Assembly (NCBI GenBank): GCA_016928295.1
Contig: JAFGLA010000068.1
Location: 1 to 34,947, forward strand
Reading direction: 5' to 3'
DNA length: 34,947 bases
From: Opitutales bacterium
GTDB lineage: Bacteria; Verrucomicrobiota; Verrucomicrobiia; Opitutales; Oceanipulchritudinaceae
Shown one piece after another: positions 1 to 8,235 of this stretch. The notes under the pieces were generated by a model, which searched no databases, was not told the DNA's origin, and saw only the letters and a list, made by a program, of their open reading frames with translations. Every line of letters begins with the position of its first letter. Position 1 is the stretch's first letter. The position numbers and the translations under genes were made by a program.

Positions 1-1237
1 AACGGGGCGCCTCTATGCGGGCGCTCCACGCATCCGCGGCTCTCGATGGCAGGTTGTGCGCCTCGTCCACAATCAACAGTGCGCGCTCTGGCACAAAGCC
101 GGGCTGCTCCATGAACACCGAACAAGCCCGTGGATGGAACACGTAGTTGTAGTCGCCAATCCAAAGGTCGGAAAATGGCAAGACGCTGCGCGTTATTTCA
201 AACGGGCAAACGCCGGTCTCCATCCCCATACGCCTTGCAGCCTCCAAGGGCAGTGGCCCTTCGGCGGCGAGCATAGCGGGGTTAATGCCGGCCCTTGCCC
301 ACTGCTCCTCTATGCCCTCGCGGCAGGAAGAGCTTCCGCAGGTGTGCATCGCGCTGACGATGGAGTGCTCGGCCTTGCTGCGCATTTGCTGCGCCCGCAT
401 TACTCCGCTCCAGCGGCGCTCAAGCTCCTGCAAGACCTGTATCTGCCCCGTGCTCTTGCCGCTTAGGTAGATTACGCGCTCGGCAAGGCCGCTTTTCATC
501 CGCGTCAAGGCGTGGTAAAGCGCGTAGGCCGTCTTTCCAAAGCCCGTCGGTGCCTCGAACATGAGGACTCGGCTGCGAAGCCCCGCCTCGTGGAGCTGTT
601 CCTCCACGCCTTCCTGCCCCATGCGAACCTCGTCGAATGGCGGCGCAATGTCCACCTCTCGCAAGTGTTTGCGGCTTGAACGGCGGCTTTCGCAAAAGTC
701 CACAAGGCGGCCGATTTGCGCGTCAAAGGCGGCTCTCGCGCCCTCGCCTGCCAATACTATCTGGCGGGTGCCTTCGGCTATGTCCACAAATAGCAGCTCG
801 GCATGCGCGTCGCCTATCCCTTCAGCCCCGCCCATCGAGCATAGCACTTGATATGCTCCTGCCTGCGCGAAATAGCCCGGATACATCTGCCTGAGCCTGT
901 CTTCACCAAGCGGCAGGGGGTGGGATACGGTCTTTACCTCCCGCAATACCCAGCTTCCGGCCTCGGGCAGAGCCTGATCTATGCGTCCCTGAAGCTCCAC
1001 GCGCCAGCCTCGAACAAGAACGCTGCCGGATACGGAGACTTCGAAACGCGGGGCATCAAGGCCGCAGGCGTCAGCCTTTGCCTGCTCGTCGTCCTGAAGG
1101 CGTCTGTGCCATGCGCTGCCTGCCTCCATGCGCCAGCGCGCCGAGCGCATCGAACCGGAGTCGCGCGGTCCGAGGCGAAACTGTGCCAGTTCGCCAACGC
1201 CGATGCGCACCAATCGTTCTTCAAATAGGATTTCCAC
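1..1237 (-). CDS. PD-(D/E)XK nuclease - DEAD_2 (XPD/DinG-type) helicase fusion, 3' end outside window
   Basis: An open frame runs without a stop from the window edge to a GTG at 1237, giving about 412 residues of the N-terminal part. Residues about 74-130 carry the Cas4/RecB nuclease signature: G-R-I-D87, then E100-V-K102, then Q125-x3-Y129. The helicase follows, with Walker A APTGFGKT (K235), cysteines C300, C305 and C344 where DEAD_2 proteins hold an iron-sulfur cluster, the family motif I-G-D-Y-N-Y (360-365) and the Walker B box D391-E-A-H394. Known relatives are ATP-dependent 5'-3' DNA helicases of repair; the fused nuclease domain suggests DNA end processing. The GTG start is uncertain: the frame stays open upstream through a hydrophobic stretch and no Shine-Dalgarno is seen. 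The second helicase domain lies outside the window. The family call is strong; the exact role is inferred. Confidence 0.85.
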   Translation of the reverse strand, partial: MEILFEERLVRIGVGELAQFRLGPRDSGSMRSARWRMEAGSAWHRRLQDDEQAKADACGLDAPRFEVSVSGSVLVRGWRVELQGRIDQALPEAGSWVLREVKTVSHPLPLGEDRLRQMYPGYFAQAGAYQVLCSMGGAEGIGDAHAELLFVDIAEGTRQIVLAGEGARAAFDAQIGRLVDFCESRRSSRKHLREVDIAPPFDEVRMGQEGVEEQLHEAGLRSRVLMFEAPTGFGKTAYALYHALTRMKSGLAERVIYLSGKSTGQIQVLQELERRWSGVMRAQQMRSKAEHSIVSAMHTCGSSSCREGIEEQWARAGINPAMLAAEGPLPLEAARRMGMETGVCPFEITRSVLPFSDLWIGDYNYVFHPRACSVFMEQPGFVPERALLIVDEAHNLPSRAADAWSARIEAPR

Positions 1238-1365
1238 AGTGAATAAACGAGCATTAGCCGAAAGAGGCGTGAAAAGCCAAAGAATTAGCGAAAGTGCATG
1301 AATGAAAATAGGAGCGAGTGCAAACAAGAGCGCGGCAGTTATCTTGAGCGGCAAAACAGGTGAGC

Positions 1366-1531
1366 TAGGGAGCGTCTGTAAATGTGACTCCCGTCGGAAT
1401 ACGAGCATCTTTTCGGCGCAAAATCAGTCTTTTCGTCTCGGAGAATCACGATTCACCTCGCCTCAAAACCTGATTTTTCACTCGAAAATCCATCTCGTAG
1501 CCTCGGTCCGCCCATTTAAAGACACTCCCTA
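1366..1531. mobile_element. MITE-like fold-back element with TA-flanked inverted ends
   Basis: The outer 19 bases at 1366-1384 and the reverse complement of 1513-1531 agree at 17 positions (tagggagcgtctgtaaatg against tagggagtgtctttaaatg). Similarity continues inward with small gaps through shared blocks such as tacgag, ttttcg and aaaatcag, so the two halves form one long imperfect hairpin. Both ends carry TA next to gggag/ctccc, consistent with a duplicated TA target. It has no coding capacity of its own. It sits between the helicase start and the terminator of the anti-sigma gene and may supply the helicase promoter. The inverted-repeat structure is seen directly; mobility is inferred. Confidence 0.6.
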
Positions 1532-1566
1532 ATATGGAATCCGACCAGTCAGCATGAATATTGGAC

Positions 1567-1600
1567 AAAAAAAAGCGCATCCCATTTTGCGGAATGCGCT
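1567..1600 (-). terminator. Intrinsic terminator after the anti-sigma gene
   Basis: On the minus strand, agcgcat (1600-1594) pairs with atgcgct (1580-1574), and the hairpin is followed by a run of eight T. It lies 27 bases past the stop codon of the anti-sigma-like gene. Confidence 0.85.
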
Positions 1601-1627
1601 CTATAAAAAACTTAGCGATGGGTGTTT

Positions 1628-2428
1628 TTACAGACTCGTGGACATCTCGTTTGCCACTTCGCGGATTACGTTTTCCCCGCTTACGCCCCGCTCGCTAACA
1701 AGAATATACACCTGCTCGCCCTTTGCCCAGGTAACGGCAAGCTTGTCGCCAAGGTCGTAAACGATTGGCTTTGTGAGCTTTCCGGTACACCCGCTTATAC
1801 AGCGCCTTTCCATTACGATAAGGCGGTAAGCGTCGTTGCCGGAGAAACCGATTTGCCCGATGTAACCGTCCTGAGTCTGCATTACGCCGTATTTGGCGGG
1901 CTGGAACCCGTTCAAGACATCAGGCATGATGTCCTGCGTCTTTGCAAAACCCGCCTGAGCCATGCCCTGCCGAACCATTTCCATGCCCTTGGCGTCGCTC
2001 ATCTGGCTGGACAGGGCGCGAATGACCGTCTCGTCAACAAAGTGTGCAAGGTCGTCCTGAGCGTAATGGTCGTTGCTACGGGTGGCCAGCGCGAACACTC
2101 CAGCAACGATAAGCAGCGACGCGGCGATGCTCACAGCGTATCGCATGAAACTGCCTTGCGCCATGCCTCGGGGCGCTTCGGGCGCAAAAGGGACCACGTT
2201 TGCCTCCCCCGCCTCGTGGGCGGCGAGAATCTTGTCCAACAAATCCGAAGGAGCCTGCACACTGTTGAACTTCTCGGCGAATGCCTGATCGAAGGCTCGC
2301 TCGTTGTCCAACCATGCGGATAGTGCAGGATCGCTCGCCGCGCTTTCGCGCGCCTTTGCAATCTCTGCCGGAAGGTCCTGCCCGGGCCTCCATGCGTGTA
2401 GCAATTCTTTTAATCTGCGGGATTCCAT
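1628..2428 (-). CDS. Membrane-anchored presumed anti-sigma factor
   Basis: 266 residues. A soluble N-terminal region of about 90 residues is followed by one hydrophobic helix at about 95-113 (YAVSIAASLLIVAGVFAL) and a C-terminal domain of about 150 residues that should lie outside the membrane. This layout, and its place 38 bases downstream of an ECF sigma gene, match the usual role: binding the sigma factor until an envelope signal arrives. No zinc-type anti-sigma H-x3-C-x2-C motif is visible in the N-terminus. The outer domain has a C-x3-C pair (RRCISGC) that could form a disulfide or redox sensor. Co-transcription with the sigma gene is likely. The function is inferred from context and topology rather than a recognised domain. 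Confidence 0.65.
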   Translation of the reverse strand: MESRRLKELLHAWRPGQDLPAEIAKARESAASDPALSAWLDNERAFDQAFAEKFNSVQAPSDLLDKILAAHEAGEANVVPFAPEAPRGMAQGSFMRYAVSIAASLLIVAGVFALATRSNDHYAQDDLAHFVDETVIRALSSQMSDAKGMEMVRQGMAQAGFAKTQDIMPDVLNGFQPAKYGVMQTQDGYIGQIGFSGNDAYRLIVMERRCISGCTGKLTKPIVYDLGDKLAVTWAKGEQVYILVSERGVSGENVIREVANEMSTSL

Positions 2429-2466
2429 CGCTGTAATTCTAATAGTTAGACGCGCGGCGCGGCATT

Positions 2467-2988
2467 CTATTTCTCAAGCTTGTGCAAAAGTGCATTTTTT
2501 AGCTGAGTTTTTCCTCGGGACAGTCGGGACATCACTGTTCCGATAGGTATTGAGAGAGAGTCCGCAATCTCCTTGTACGACATATGTTCAAGATAATACA
2601 GTGTCAGCGGAGCACGGTATATGTCGTCAACCTCCTGAAGGGAATCCACAGCCTGATTGGCGTCAAAGGCGGTCAAAGCCTCCGGCTCAACGCTAGGCAG
2701 TTCGGCCTCAAGCACTTCGGGTTCCTGATGAATAAAGGGACTGATGCGGCGGCGAACCCGCAGGTATTCGCGATAAAGCGTTGTGAATAGCCAGGATTTG
2801 ACCTTGGACGACTCGCGCAACGAGTGTCCTTTTCGCGCCCAGATTAGGAATGTCTGCTGGACAAGGTCGGATGCATCGCTCTCGTTGCGGGCAAGGCTGA
2901 GAGCGAAGCGATAAAGGGGCTGATAGTACTGTCTTGCCAGTTCGGCAAAGTCCAGTTCCGGCTGTGTATTGTCTAAAACCTGTGTCAC
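2467..2988 (-). CDS. ECF (extracytoplasmic function) RNA polymerase sigma factor
   Basis: 173 residues from a GTG start. Region 2 is recognisable in LARQYYQPLYRFALSLAR and the following SDLVQQTFLIWAR, which bind the -10 element and core polymerase. Region 4 is in the segment with YYLEHMSYKEIADSLSIPIG and TVMSRLSRGKTQLK, the -35 helix-turn-helix. Sigma-1 and the long region 3 are absent, as in ECF sigmas. The frame can be extended upstream to a TTG at 3036, but the added 16 residues have no family look, so GTG 2988 is preferred; neither start has a clear ribosome site. It lies directly upstream of the membrane anti-sigma candidate on the same strand, forming a standard sigma/anti-sigma pair. 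The regulon is unknown. Confidence 0.9.
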   Translation of the reverse strand: MTQVLDNTQPELDFAELARQYYQPLYRFALSLARNESDASDLVQQTFLIWARKGHSLRESSKVKSWLFTTLYREYLRVRRRISPFIHQEPEVLEAELPSVEPEALTAFDANQAVDSLQEVDDIYRAPLTLYYLEHMSYKEIADSLSIPIGTVMSRLSRGKTQLKNALLHKLEK

Positions 2989-3127
2989 GGGCTTGTTTGG
3001 TCCATGCAGCCTGAAGCAAATGACAGCGCAAGTCAAACGGCTTGAGTCGCACGATGAGAGGAATCGGGATTATTGGCGAAAACAAGCCGATCGCACACCT
3101 AATAAAGAATGGTCAAAAACGGCGACG

Positions 3128-3550
3128 CTATGCCTTGCCGCTCTTGTCGTCCCGAGCCGCGTTCCTGTGGGGGCAATTGTCCCCGTCCCTGCAACGGCCA
3201 TAATAAATTGTCTCGGCCCCTTCGACGATGAAACCCGGGATTTCACGCTTTAGCGCGGGGTCGTCGTCCAAAGGCTCCAGTTCAAACACCTTGTCGCAGA
3301 CGCCGCATATGAAATGGGGCTTGGGTCTGCGGTCGGCCACTATCTCGTAGCGTGGCGGCTGCCCGGGAAAGCCCACGCCTACCATTTTGCCTAGCTCGAC
3401 CAGTTCGCGGATGTTCCGGTACACGGTGCGAAGACCTATGCCCGGGGCACTCTTGACGGCCAAATCGAAAATCTCGTTCACGGTCAGGGGGCGGGCCTCG
3501 GCCTCAAGGACTGCAAGAATTGCTTTTCTCTGTCTTGTTGTGCGAATCAT
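3128..3550 (-). CDS. Fur-family metal/peroxide-responsive repressor
   Basis: 140 residues from ATG 3550. The winged-helix N-terminus contains TTRQRKAILAVLEA and the recognition segment GIGLRTVYRNIRELVELG (about 37-54), typical of Fur, PerR and Zur. The dimerisation half has H79-F-I-C82-G-V-C85, the first structural zinc pair. The second pair is C120-x5-C126 rather than the usual C-x2-C, with H128 just after it. A longer in-frame ORF upstream adds an implausible hydrophobic leader, so the internal ATG is chosen. The metal it senses cannot be told from sequence. It is transcribed away from the HDOD gene and lies 139 bases upstream of the ECF sigma start. Confidence 0.9.
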   Translation of the reverse strand: MIRTTRQRKAILAVLEAEARPLTVNEIFDLAVKSAPGIGLRTVYRNIRELVELGKMVGVGFPGQPPRYEIVADRRPKPHFICGVCDKVFELEPLDDDPALKREIPGFIVEGAETIYYGRCRDGDNCPHRNAARDDKSGKA

Positions 3551-3822
3551 GGCGAAGCAGGGGTAAAAGTCAGTAGCTATTATGACGATGCACAATACGG
3601 TGTATATGGCCACCACTAACACACCCCGTGGCCAGTGAAAGTTCATACCGCAAACGATTACCGGACAAGCACTCTTTTTTAAGCCCCGCGCATGAGCTTC
3701 TTCTTGCTGCACCCGGCATACAGGGATAAAGTATGAGCATTACTTTCGAGCACCTCCGCATCGGGTCGGCACTGGAGAGCATTCTTCAGGCCCCTGTAAC
3801 CCCATTATCACGCCTTTAAGCA
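3551..3822. promoter_or_regulatory. Divergent intergenic region with a 7-bp inverted repeat
   Basis: 272 bases between the divergent Fur-family and HDOD genes. A perfect inverted repeat, tggccac at 3607-3613 and gtggcca at 3628-3634, sits about 60 bases upstream of the fur start and could be an operator. A 28-codon ORF at 3733-3819 (ATG to TAA) is in frame with the HDOD gene and stops 3 bases before its ATG. I see no AT-rich Fur box. Confidence 0.35.
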
Positions 3823-4653
3823 ATGATCTCTCTGCAACAGATTGTTGACGGTATTGTAAACCTGCCGCCCACCCCACGCATTCTCCCCAAGCTTCAGCGC
3901 CTGTTGCGTGATCCTGACTCGGGCATTCACGACATCATTTCACTGCTGAAAGTGGACGCGCCCATGACGGCCCAGATAGTGCGCCTGTCCAACAGCGCGT
4001 ATTACAACACGGGAGAGCCTGTGCAAAGCCTTGAGGAAGCGGTCAACAGGCTTGGCTTCAGGGAGGTGTACCGCGTATCCTCCGTGGCTGCCGCCCAACA
4101 GGTGATGGGCGAGGCACTTCCGCTCTACAACATGGGCAAGGGCGAGCTGCTAGAAGGCTCTGTCGCAACGGCGGTCCTGATGGTGGAGCTTTGCTCAAGA
4201 GGCCGCAGGACGGATCTTGACGCCTCTTACACGACGGGGCTTTTGCACTCCATAGGCAAGGTCGTCATCAACCAGTATTTTCTAAAGCACGGGCTGGACA
4301 TTTACGGCAACGCGGCTGGCGAGACCGTGGACATTCTATGGGAGCGCAAACTGCTTGGCTTCGACCACGCCGAGGCAGGTGCTGCGATTCTGGAGAAGTG
4401 GAACTTCCCGGACGAAATCCGTATGCCCGTCCTCCACCAGCTCGACCCGCTGAAGGCGCCTTCGCTGCAATCGCTCTGCTGCTTGATGTTCATAGCACGC
4501 GCCGCATCGCACACCCTGCGCGACGTGAAGGCACAGGTGCCGGACATAGACCCCGAGATTATGGCCTGCGCCGGTATCGACGACGACAAGATGGGCGAAG
4601 CCCTGATGGACGCGCGCGCCGGATTGCAGGAAATGGACGTGCTGTTCAAGTAA
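3823..4653 (+). CDS. HDOD-domain signalling protein
   Basis: 276 residues. The start SLQQIVDGIVNLPPTPRILPKLQRLL and the segment LLKVDAPMTAQIVRLSNSAYYNTGEPVQSLEEAVNRLGF are the classic HDOD opening. A later TTGLLHSIGKVVINQYF is the position of the degenerate HD pair, with Ser in place of Asp, so no phosphohydrolase activity is expected. HDOD proteins act as signalling scaffolds, often near chemotaxis and flagellar functions, and an MCP gene lies immediately downstream on the other strand. ATG 3823 has no Shine-Dalgarno but follows the TAA of a short in-frame ORF. No receiver or GGDEF domain is attached. The domain call is firm; the partner and process are unknown. Confidence 0.9.
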   Translation: MISLQQIVDGIVNLPPTPRILPKLQRLLRDPDSGIHDIISLLKVDAPMTAQIVRLSNSAYYNTGEPVQSLEEAVNRLGFREVYRVSSVAAAQQVMGEALPLYNMGKGELLEGSVATAVLMVELCSRGRRTDLDASYTTGLLHSIGKVVINQYFLKHGLDIYGNAAGETVDILWERKLLGFDHAEAGAAILEKWNFPDEIRMPVLHQLDPLKAPSLQSLCCLMFIARAASHTLRDVKAQVPDIDPEIMACAGIDDDKMGEALMDARAGLQEMDVLFK

Positions 4654-4684
4654 GTCCTCTCTCCCCGCCATTTCCAGCATCATC

Positions 4685-4717
4685 AAAAAAGCCCCGTGGT
4701 CCGCACGGGGCTTTTTG
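4685..4717. terminator. Bidirectional terminator between HDOD and MCP genes
   Basis: A perfect stem gccccgtg (4691-4698) and cacggggc (4704-4711), flanked by A-run and T-run. It can stop transcription from the HDOD gene and from the convergent MCP gene. Confidence 0.9.
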
Positions 4718-4816
4718 TTTCAGATGTGGCAGAAAACACTCATTAAAGGGCGACAATATAGCCAAACGCAACCGGAACTCTTCCCGCGCACAAGTAGCCG
4801 CGAAAGCACATATGAA

Positions 4817-6805
4817 CTACACGGCGAAAGCGCCCGCCTTTCTCCTCGTGTCTATCGGCAGGGCCTTTCGCTCTGGAGGCCTCTGCTTGTCCATTTGACC
4901 TGCATCACGCTTCTTTGCGCCTCCCTTGACAAACTCTCCAAGCGAAGCGACTACGTATCCGAGCACCTGACTCTGGCTTGCCAACTCCTCGCTTGCGGCG
5001 GCGGTCTGCTCCGCGCTGGACGCAGTCACCTGCCCAAGCTCCCCCACTCTGCGGGACATCTCGGCCATTTTACCAATGTCTTCGATATGGCGAAGAGAGT
5101 CCACGGCCACATGCTCCACCATATCGGCCATCTCCCCCACGCTCTCGTTAATCTGTTCCAGAATACTGCTCAAATCCCCCGCCGCTTGCACGCCTGCACG
5201 CGTATGCTGCTGGGCCTCTCCAAGCCTTGCCGCGCTGGCCCTGGCGGCCTCCGCACTGCGACTTGCCAGCATTCGCACCTCCTCGGCAACGACGGCGAAA
5301 CCGCGCCCAGCCTCTCCCGCGCGAGCGGCCTCCACCGAAGCATTCAGCGCGAGAAGGTTGGTCTGAAAAGCAATACTCTCGATCGTTCGTGCGATCTGCT
5401 CGGTATGGCGCGAGGACTCGCTAATCTTGCCCATCGCGCCCATCATCGACTGCATGGAATCGCGCCCTCTCGCGCTAGCCTCCCTGCATCTGGCGACTCC
5501 GTTGCTCGCCGCCTGAGCCTCGCTCGAATTGCGCCTTACGGACTCCGCCATATCATCAAGAGAAGCCAACGTCGCTTGAATGGACGAACGCTGGTCAGCC
5601 GCGCCAAGGGAAAGCTGGTTACTCGACCCCGCCAGCTCCAGAGACGCTGAATGAACGTTCGCGCTGGAAAGGTCCAGCTCATCCATCGTGCGTCCAAGTA
5701 CCTGAACAATCCTTCGCGCCGTCCTAAGCACGAGTATTATGACGCCAGCGAGCAAGGCCACGGATACGCCTATGAATGCAAGGCTGGTCTGCCCGGCCTG
5801 CTCTCTCATGCGCTCCGCCCCCGCGACGGCTGCGGACACCTTGGCCTCCATGTCAGAGCGTATTTGCGGAATCCGCCCCTGAACCGCCAGCTCCATGTCT
5901 CCAATGGCAGCCCTTAGCGAATCAAAACCGGCCAGCATTCTCTCGCGTCCGCCGATATACGCGGCCTCGTTGTCCGCCGCTTTCGCGCTCAAGGCCACAA
6001 TACGGTTCAAGCCCGCGCTCCAAGGGTCGTACAATGCCTCGAAATCACCCACCGCCTTGGCCAGCAACTCTTCGTTTTGACCGAGCGCAACCTCAAGATT
6101 CTCGTAAACGCGTGTATTACTATAATTAACATCGGCTATTGCCAACTCAAGTTCGTGCTTGTCCGTAATTGTCATCAAGGCTCTTAGTTGGGACTTTGCC
6201 TCGTTCACATATCGCTCTGCCATAAGAAGACGTTTGATAATTGATGCATCGCATCCATTCTTATTAACAAGCCTCTCCATTGCCAGTACAGACATATTAA
6301 TATCCTTAAACGACGCATCAATCCTGGCCCATTCGCGCTGCCTTTCGTAGACAAGCCTGCCCATTTCCACATTAAGGGCAACCAGCGCATTCACCCCCTC
6401 GTTCCAACCGGAGTAAGCACCGTCAAATGCGGACACAAGCTCAGGGTCGAAAGCGCCAAGACTCTGTCCTGCCTCAACCAGGGCCTTAACGCTTTCCATA
6501 CGCTCAAGAGTTTCCACAACAACGCCTTGGGACAACTCTCCTCCCTTGCACTCGCGCCTCGATTCAAGCTCCGACAGGAAGGCGCGGTGCGCGTCTCTAT
6601 CCGCATTAAGGAATGCGGACTGCGCCTCCTCATAATGGAGAAGCTCCGGGAAATCCTCGAACATAAGCGGCTTGACGTTACGCGCCATCAACTCGTCGGA
6701 CATGCCCGTGATTGAGGACATCCCCTCGCCTCCGACAAAAGCCAGAGTAATCATGCCAAGGGCAAAAGATGCCACAATGACAACAAATCGTGAAGTAATG
6801 TTCAT
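4817..6805 (-). CDS. Methyl-accepting chemotaxis protein
   Basis: 662 residues. A membrane helix at about 7-26 and a second at 341-361 enclose a sensory domain of about 310 residues that looks almost entirely helical, with no PAS or Cache-like pattern. The cytoplasmic part has the universal signalling tip: [20 protein letters not shown] at about 476-495, then [19 protein letters not shown]. Little sequence separates the second helix from the signalling coiled coil, so a HAMP domain is reduced or not recognisable. There is no CheR-docking pentapeptide at the C-terminus. It would sense a ligand outside the membrane and signal through CheW/CheA to the flagellar motor. The sensory domain may be of the long helical-bundle (HBM-like) type, but the ligand is unknown. 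Confidence 0.95.
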   Translation of the reverse strand: MNITSRFVVIVASFALGMITLAFVGGEGMSSITGMSDELMARNVKPLMFEDFPELLHYEEAQSAFLNADRDAHRAFLSELESRRECKGGELSQGVVVETLERMESVKALVEAGQSLGAFDPELVSAFDGAYSGWNEGVNALVALNVEMGRLVYERQREWARIDASFKDINMSVLAMERLVNKNGCDASIIKRLLMAERYVNEAKSQLRALMTITDKHELELAIADVNYSNTRVYENLEVALGQNEELLAKAVGDFEALYDPWSAGLNRIVALSAKAADNEAAYIGGRERMLAGFDSLRAAIGDMELAVQGRIPQIRSDMEAKVSAAVAGAERMREQAGQTSLAFIGVSVALLAGVIILVLRTARRIVQVLGRTMDELDLSSANVHSASLELAGSSNQLSLGAADQRSSIQATLASLDDMAESVRRNSSEAQAASNGVARCREASARGRDSMQSMMGAMGKISESSRHTEQIARTIESIAFQTNLLALNASVEAARAGEAGRGFAVVAEEVRMLASRSAEAARASAARLGEAQQHTRAGVQAAGDLSSILEQINESVGEMADMVEHVAVDSLRHIEDIGKMAEMSRRVGELGQVTASSAEQTAAASEELASQSQVLGYVVASLGEFVKGGAKKRDAGQMDKQRPPERKALPIDTRRKAGAFAV

Positions 6806-7225
6806 TTTACAAAAAAGTTATAAATTACTTCGTATCCAAACCGGTACGAATAGCTGCACGAACGGCATGGAGACTCCATACATAAGAGTGCTTTTCAAAT
6901 GTATAATCCTCGTTCGCAAAGTATTAACCAGCGTAACATAACCGTCGCACAAACAAGCCATATGGCACCTATAATAGGGCACATACAATCACCGGTCCCG
7001 TAGCGAAAACGAAGATTTGCAGTTGGATGCACGGTCCAAGCCCTGCACCAGCGACTATCCCGCATCGACGTTTTAACTGCCTTGAGATAGGCGAACTCAA
7101 TCCCCCAAGGACTTCACTCTTAATACAAGGAGTGTTTACTCCCTCTACATCTGCACTGGCCTTGAAAGACAAAGGCCAGCTTCTGCCTCGCATTCCTCGT
7201 GGGAATTGCTTTACATATTCCGCTC
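6806..7225. other. Long divergent intergenic region with several small inverted repeats
   Basis: 420 bases without a credible gene, between the MCP and purU starts. Near the MCP start lies ttcgta (6829-6834) with tacgaa (6845-6850). TATAAT hexamers reading toward purU occur at 6902-6907 and 6970-6975 without good -35 partners. Close to purU are ggagt/actcc (7129-7133 and 7138-7142) and ctggcctt/aaggccag (7156-7163 and 7172-7179, an 8-bp perfect stem), so the purU messenger could have a structured leader. I do not recognise a glycine or folate riboswitch core. Confidence 0.4.
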
Positions 7226-8089
7226 ATGGAAAGCACTGCCCCAGTCAGCCTCATCGCCCTATTGCACGGGCCGGACAAACCCGGTCTGGTCGCCCGCACG
7301 GCGGGGTGGATTTTTGGCCGCGGCGGAAACATCCTGCACGCCGACCAGCACCGCGACGCTGACGCGAACATCTTCTTTCAGCGCATCGAATGGGTACCAG
7401 CCTCGGATGACCTCGACAAAGAGGCGGACATGTTCACGCGCCTTGCCCGCGACGAGCTGGGCATGGACGTATCCGTGGCACGCAGCGACGCGAGGCCGAA
7501 AATCGCGGTGTTCGTCTCAAAAATCGAGCACTGCTTTCACGACCTTATGCTGCGCTGGAAGGCGGGCGAAATGCCCTGCGAAATCGCGCTCACAATATCC
7601 AACCACCCGGACATGCAGGCCGCGTCGGAAAGCTACGGCGTCCCCTTCCACCACATTCCCGTAAGCAAGGAAGACAAGGAAAAGGCGGAAAAGGAGCAAA
7701 TTGCCATCTGCCGCGAAGCGGGCGTGGAACTCATCGTGATGGCTCGCTACATGCAGGTACTGTCCGATTCGTTCATAGAAAACTGCGGCTGCCCCGTCAT
7801 AAATATCCACCACTCCTTCCTGCCTGCGTTTGCCGGAGCCAGACCCTACGAACAGGCTTACAAGCGGGGCGTAAAGCTGATCGGAGCCACGGCTCACTAC
7901 GCCACGGCGCACCTTGACGAAGGGCCGATTATCCAGCAGGACGTCGCCCCTGTGAACCACCGCCACGGAGTGAAAGACCTGATGCGCAAAGGGCGGGACC
8001 TCGAAAAGAGCGTCTTTGCGCAGGCCGTACGCTGGCATCTGGAGCACCGCATCCTGACCTTTGCCAACAAGACCGTGGTGTTTGACTAG
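7226..8089 (+). CDS. purU: Formyltetrahydrofolate deformylase
   Basis: 287 residues. It hydrolyses 10-formyl-tetrahydrofolate to formate and tetrahydrofolate, balancing one-carbon pools for purine and glycine metabolism. The N-terminal ACT domain begins SLIALLHGPDKPGLVARTAGWIF. The C-terminal formyltransferase fold holds the catalytic Asn-x-His in VINIHHSFLPAF and the Asp in HLDEGPIIQQD, spaced as in glycinamide ribonucleotide transformylase. Length is as expected for PurU. The frame opens at GTG 7199, but ATG 7226 places the ACT domain where relatives have it. It is followed after 146 bases by an aminotransferase-like gene on the same strand. The structured leader upstream may regulate it. 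Confidence 0.95.
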   Translation: MESTAPVSLIALLHGPDKPGLVARTAGWIFGRGGNILHADQHRDADANIFFQRIEWVPASDDLDKEADMFTRLARDELGMDVSVARSDARPKIAVFVSKIEHCFHDLMLRWKAGEMPCEIALTISNHPDMQAASESYGVPFHHIPVSKEDKEKAEKEQIAICREAGVELIVMARYMQVLSDSFIENCGCPVINIHHSFLPAFAGARPYEQAYKRGVKLIGATAHYATAHLDEGPIIQQDVAPVNHRHGVKDLMRKGRDLEKSVFAQAVRWHLEHRILTFANKTVVFD

Positions 8090-8235
8090 GCCCGGGTCAC
8101 AAACAGGTGACGAAGGCCCTGCGCAAGCGCGCCGAACCTACATACATATATTTGCACGCCAAGCATATAGAAAACCATACCAGCCTCCGCTTGACAACGT
8201 GGGCGTGGCAGTGACAGCCTCAGCTAATTTCCCTG

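Noticed and set aside
1302-1532. 76-codon plus-strand ORF
   Set aside because: It runs through the fold-back element and has no protein-like pattern; its frame is a by-product of the repeat.
3551-3712. Upstream extension of the Fur-family gene with a hydrophobic segment
   Set aside because: The Fur fold begins at ATG 3550; the extension has no family similarity and crosses the inverted repeat of the probable promoter region.
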